Assembly (NCBI GenBank): GCA_012515885.1
Contig: JAAYXN010000344.1
Coordinates: forward strand, 1-7,894
DNA: 7,894 nucleotides
Reading direction: 5' to 3'
Source of the DNA: Rhodococcus sp. (in: high G+C Gram-positive bacteria)
GTDB lineage: Bacteria > Actinomycetota > Actinomycetes > Mycobacteriales > Mycobacteriaceae
Part shown: one piece after another, positions 5,934 to 7,894 of the stretch
How positions within the stretch are numbered: position 1 is the first letter of the stretch
Layout: the number at the start of each line of letters is the position of its first letter
Made by a program: the position numbers and the translations under genes
Notes under the pieces: model-generated
What the model saw: only the letters and a program-made list of their open reading frames with translations
The model's database searches: none
Told to the model about the DNA's origin: nothing

Positions 5934-6175
5934 CTTCAGCGGTGGTCGGGGAGTCCTGTCGGTCAAGGTTGCCCCCACAGCGGCGATGATTCTGCTCGAG
6001 GAGCGGCGCGATGTGATCGCCTGGATGGACGGCAAAGCTCGTGGGTGGCCAGCATGAGGTCCGCAATCACGCTTCCGTCGAGCGCAGCGGCGTTGGCCCG
6101 CGTCAACAGCTGAGGCCACTACCCGGCCAAGTAGTATCACTCCGATTTCGCGTGATCGGAATGTAGGGGGAAGCT
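5934..6175. other. 242-bp intergenic region before the type VII pair
   Basis: No supported gene. One plus-strand frame at 5944-6057 is open and reads codon-like, ending MDGKARGWPA before a TGA, but it has no ribosome binding site or recognisable family; it could be a decayed gene tail. The distal part holds the putative promoter of the type VII genes. I see no convincing terminator after the small secreted proteins. Confidence 0.4.
6132..6160 (+). promoter_or_regulatory. Putative promoter and inverted repeats ahead of the type VII pair
   Basis: TAGTAT (6132-6137) fits the actinobacterial -10 pattern TANNNT; no good -35 is seen. It is followed by two overlapping inverted repeats: ATCAC (6136-6140) / GTGAT (6152-6156) and TCCGAT (6141-6146) / ATCGGA (6155-6160). 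The GTG start is at 6176 with AGGGGGAA (6165-6172) just before it. Operator function is inferred. Confidence 0.35.
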
Positions 6176-6511
6176 GTGGGATCGTTCAGTGCGGATTTGG
6201 ACCAGCTGGATCAACTGGGGGGTGTGCTCAAGAATCTCGCCGAAGAGGCTGGTGGGCTTCGGACCGGCCCAGCGGCAGGTCCGTTCTTGTCGACGCCCGG
6301 TGGGATGATGAGCTCCGTCCTCGAGGCGTCGAGTATCTCTGGTGATCTGATCGACAGGGCGTTGGTGCCGGCGATCAAGGAGCGCCTCGGTGAAACCGGG
6401 GAGATCATGGTCAACACCGCGCAGGAATACCGGAATCAGGACGAATCCAACGCGGAGAAGTTGGCCACGGCGTACACCAACGCCACAGGCGCCTGGAGCG
6501 AGCAGTCATGA
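6176..6511 (+). CDS. EspC-like (DUF2580) type VII secretion target/partner protein
   Basis: 111 aa, GTG start 3 nt after AGGGGGAA. The length and a helix-linker-helix layout fit the EspC/DUF2580 family of ESX-associated small proteins. Helix 1 is about residues 5-28, followed by a Gly/Pro-rich linker at 30-43 and helix 2 at about 55-100. After helix 2 starts, Y85-R-N-Q-D89 matches the YxxxD/E type VII secretion signal. There is no N-terminal signal peptide, as expected for this route, and no WxG. The stop overlaps the next start by four bases (ATGA), so the two products are made in coupled amounts and probably pair before export. No ESX machinery genes (EccC, EccD, mycosin) are in the window, so the pair would use a system encoded elsewhere. 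Confidence 0.9.
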   Translation: MGSFSADLDQLDQLGGVLKNLAEEAGGLRTGPAAGPFLSTPGGMMSSVLEASSISGDLIDRALVPAIKERLGETGEIMVNTAQEYRNQDESNAEKLATAYTNATGAWSEQS

Positions 6512-7894
6512 GCCTCACTCGTACCCAGATCAACGCCTGGAACCCCACCGCACTCACCGACATCGGCGACGCCTGGATAGCGCTCGGAACCGAAGTCGAG
6601 GATCTGTTCACCCGATACGTCAATGGTGTGACTAAGGTGAACGACGCCTACTGGGAGGGTGTCACCGCAGAGGCCGCCCAGGATCGTGCCAATGCCGACA
6701 AGAAGACCGCGGTGGTCGTGGTGGATGCCCTCGAGGCGCTGGCCAACCGCGCCAAGCAGGGATTCCACGAGGTGGATGCCCCACTGCAGCGCGCCCGCCA
6801 TGCCATCACGGGCGCCGAGGCGGCAGGCTTCCTTGTATCGGAGAATCTCGGCGTCACCGACACGGCAACGAACCCGGACGAGCAACGAGTCCAGGACATG
6901 CAGGACTGGCATCGCGAAATCACGGACTCCGCCACCGCTGCCGAGCAGGCCGACCAGACCGTGAAAGATGCGCTGAACGCCGGTAGGGAAGCCCTCCGGG
7001 CGAAGTTCACTTCAGCGGCCACACTCGGCGCAGATCAAGGCCGATCGGACGCGGCCGATCTGGCGGCGAACCCAGAATCACTGACTCCCGAACAGATTGC
7101 GCGCATCAACGAAGCCGCCACGCTGACGCCGGAACAGCTCGATGCGCTCGAAAGCGGCATCCCCGCAACAATTCCTGCATCACAGATGGAGTACCTGAAC
7201 CAGCTCAGCCGGTCCCTCGACGGTAAGAGTCCCCAGGAGATTCAGCAGCTGATGGACAAACTGCCGCCGGACACACAGCGTGCCGTGGCGAACTCGTTCC
7301 AGCTCGTGTCGAACGAGAAGGTGACCGCATCAGTCAAGGGTGACTCCGAAGTGCCCACCAAGGGTGGGATCGGGTTGCTACCGGATCAGATCGAGGAATC
7401 ATTGACCCGGGACGATCTCGTGGTGACGGGATTCGAGGGGACCGGCTACTCGTTGGCACCGAGTACGGCGCTGAACGGCGTGGCCGACAACCAGGCGATT
7501 GCGCAGATCGTCTCTGCTGGCGACCCAGAGTTCCAGGCCGGGAGCGACCTCGATCATCATCTGATGGACGTGGGACGCCAATACCTCGATGCGCAGGTCG
7601 CACACGAACAGAGCCCCGACCACAAGTTCCAGTACTTCACGGTCGACGGTAAAGGCACGCAGGAGACAGACTTCACCGAAAGCATCTTCGAGGCGGTGGG
7701 TCCGGACAAGATCGCGGTGCAGGAGGCCGTCACCGACCCGGAACATGGGCAGGACTTCGTCAGCGATGTGTTGACGCACAACTGGTCCGACGACGGCAAG
7801 GCAGCGTCGACGCTCTTCCAGTTCGGTGACCAGGACGCATCGGTTCAGGACCCCAACGATGCGAGTGATGTCGCGACAGCAACCCGAACCGGCA
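6508..7894 (+). CDS. Large type VII substrate with WxG-like N-terminus and TPR-like repeat region (3' end missing)
   Basis: Open to the right edge; 462 residues visible. The ATG overlaps the upstream stop (ATGA) and has GGAG (6495-6498) at 9 nt spacing. Residues about 1-165 are helical, with W49-E-G51 at the expected turn of a WXG100-like hairpin. LTPEQ occurs twice (192-196 and 206-210), followed by a region to about 271 (IPASQMEYL, LDGKSPQEI, LPPDTQRA, VSNEKV) that resembles the 'TPR repeat region' proteins of mycobacteria and Nocardia. From about 285 a different, Asp-rich part begins, including SDLDHHLMDVG (346-356), which I do not recognise. The expected role is an exported effector or envelope protein in a heterodimer with the EspC-like protein. 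Whether it ends in a toxin domain cannot be seen. Assignment to the TPR-region family is from pattern memory. Confidence 0.88.
   Translation, partial: MSLTRTQINAWNPTALTDIGDAWIALGTEVEDLFTRYVNGVTKVNDAYWEGVTAEAAQDRANADKKTAVVVVDALEALANRAKQGFHEVDAPLQRARHAITGAEAAGFLVSENLGVTDTATNPDEQRVQDMQDWHREITDSATAAEQADQTVKDALNAGREALRAKFTSAATLGADQGRSDAADLAANPESLTPEQIARINEAATLTPEQLDALESGIPATIPASQMEYLNQLSRSLDGKSPQEIQQLMDKLPPDTQRAVANSFQLVSNEKVTASVKGDSEVPTKGGIGLLPDQIEESLTRDDLVVTGFEGTGYSLAPSTALNGVADNQAIAQIVSAGDPEFQAGSDLDHHLMDVGRQYLDAQVAHEQSPDHKFQYFTVDGKGTQETDFTESIFEAVGPDKIAVQEAVTDPEHGQDFVSDVLTHNWSDDGKAASTLFQFGDQDASVQDPNDASDVATATRTG

Noticed and set aside
5934..5985. Possible terminator after the small secreted paralogs (GGGG ... 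CCCC)
   Set aside because: Only a 4-bp stem with a loop of about 20 nt can be drawn, too weak to call.
5361..6140. 259-codon minus-strand frame over paralog 2 and the following gap
   Set aside because: Arg/His-rich low-complexity translation typical of a shadow frame; it overlaps a signal-peptide-bearing gene conserved with its neighbour.
6436..7022. Minus-strand frames over the start of the large type VII gene
   Set aside because: They oppose a frame with a coupled ATGA start and recognisable WxG and LTPEQ motifs; no ribosome binding site or domain is seen.
7636..7650. YFTVD in the large protein as a second YxxxD export signal
   Set aside because: It lies near residue 378, far from the N-terminal helical hairpin where the signal acts, and is in a probable beta segment.

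Overview
The window looks like chromosomal DNA of a high-GC actinomycete, most likely a mycolic-acid-containing member of the Mycobacteriales such as Rhodococcus or Nocardia. Evidence: GC-rich coding frames, GTG starts, a TM0106-type RecB-like nuclease, and a type VII secretion (ESX) substrate pair of the EspC-like / WXG-TPR kind typical of this order. The genus is inferred, not shown. Seven genes are supported, two of them cut by the window edges.

Left part (1-2954). The C-terminal part of a RecB/Cas4-like nuclease fused to an RNase H-like (DnaQ-type) exonuclease domain runs rightward. It converges on a leftward class I SAM methyltransferase, with only 24 bp between the stop codons, and that gap holds an imperfect hairpin. 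Upstream of the methyltransferase on the same strand is an SDR-family dehydrogenase resembling short-chain 3-hydroxyacyl-CoA dehydrogenases. The 86 bp between these two hold three successive hairpins. The largest carries an 18-nt core that is also found, identical and in the same orientation, in the hairpin at the other end of the methyltransferase gene. The methyltransferase is therefore bracketed by two copies of one hairpin-forming repeat.

Middle (3015-5933). A secreted CocE/NonD-like alpha/beta hydrolase with a C-terminal beta-rich domain runs leftward. Divergent from it, across a 145-bp intergenic region containing a perfect 12-bp palindrome, are two tandem paralogous small exported proteins of 167 aa each. 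They align without gaps over 133 residues and conserve one cysteine pair. I do not recognise their family.

Right part (5934-7894). A 242-bp gap is followed by a translationally coupled pair: a 111-aa EspC-like type VII substrate or partner carrying a YxxxD motif, and a large protein with a WxG-type N-terminal helical domain and an LTPEQ/TPR-like middle region. The large protein runs off the right edge after 462 residues. Together they supply both halves of a bipartite T7SS signal, so they look like one secreted heterodimer. The decisive C-terminal domain lies outside the window. This pair, together with the exported tandem paralogs upstream, is the most interesting part of the window.
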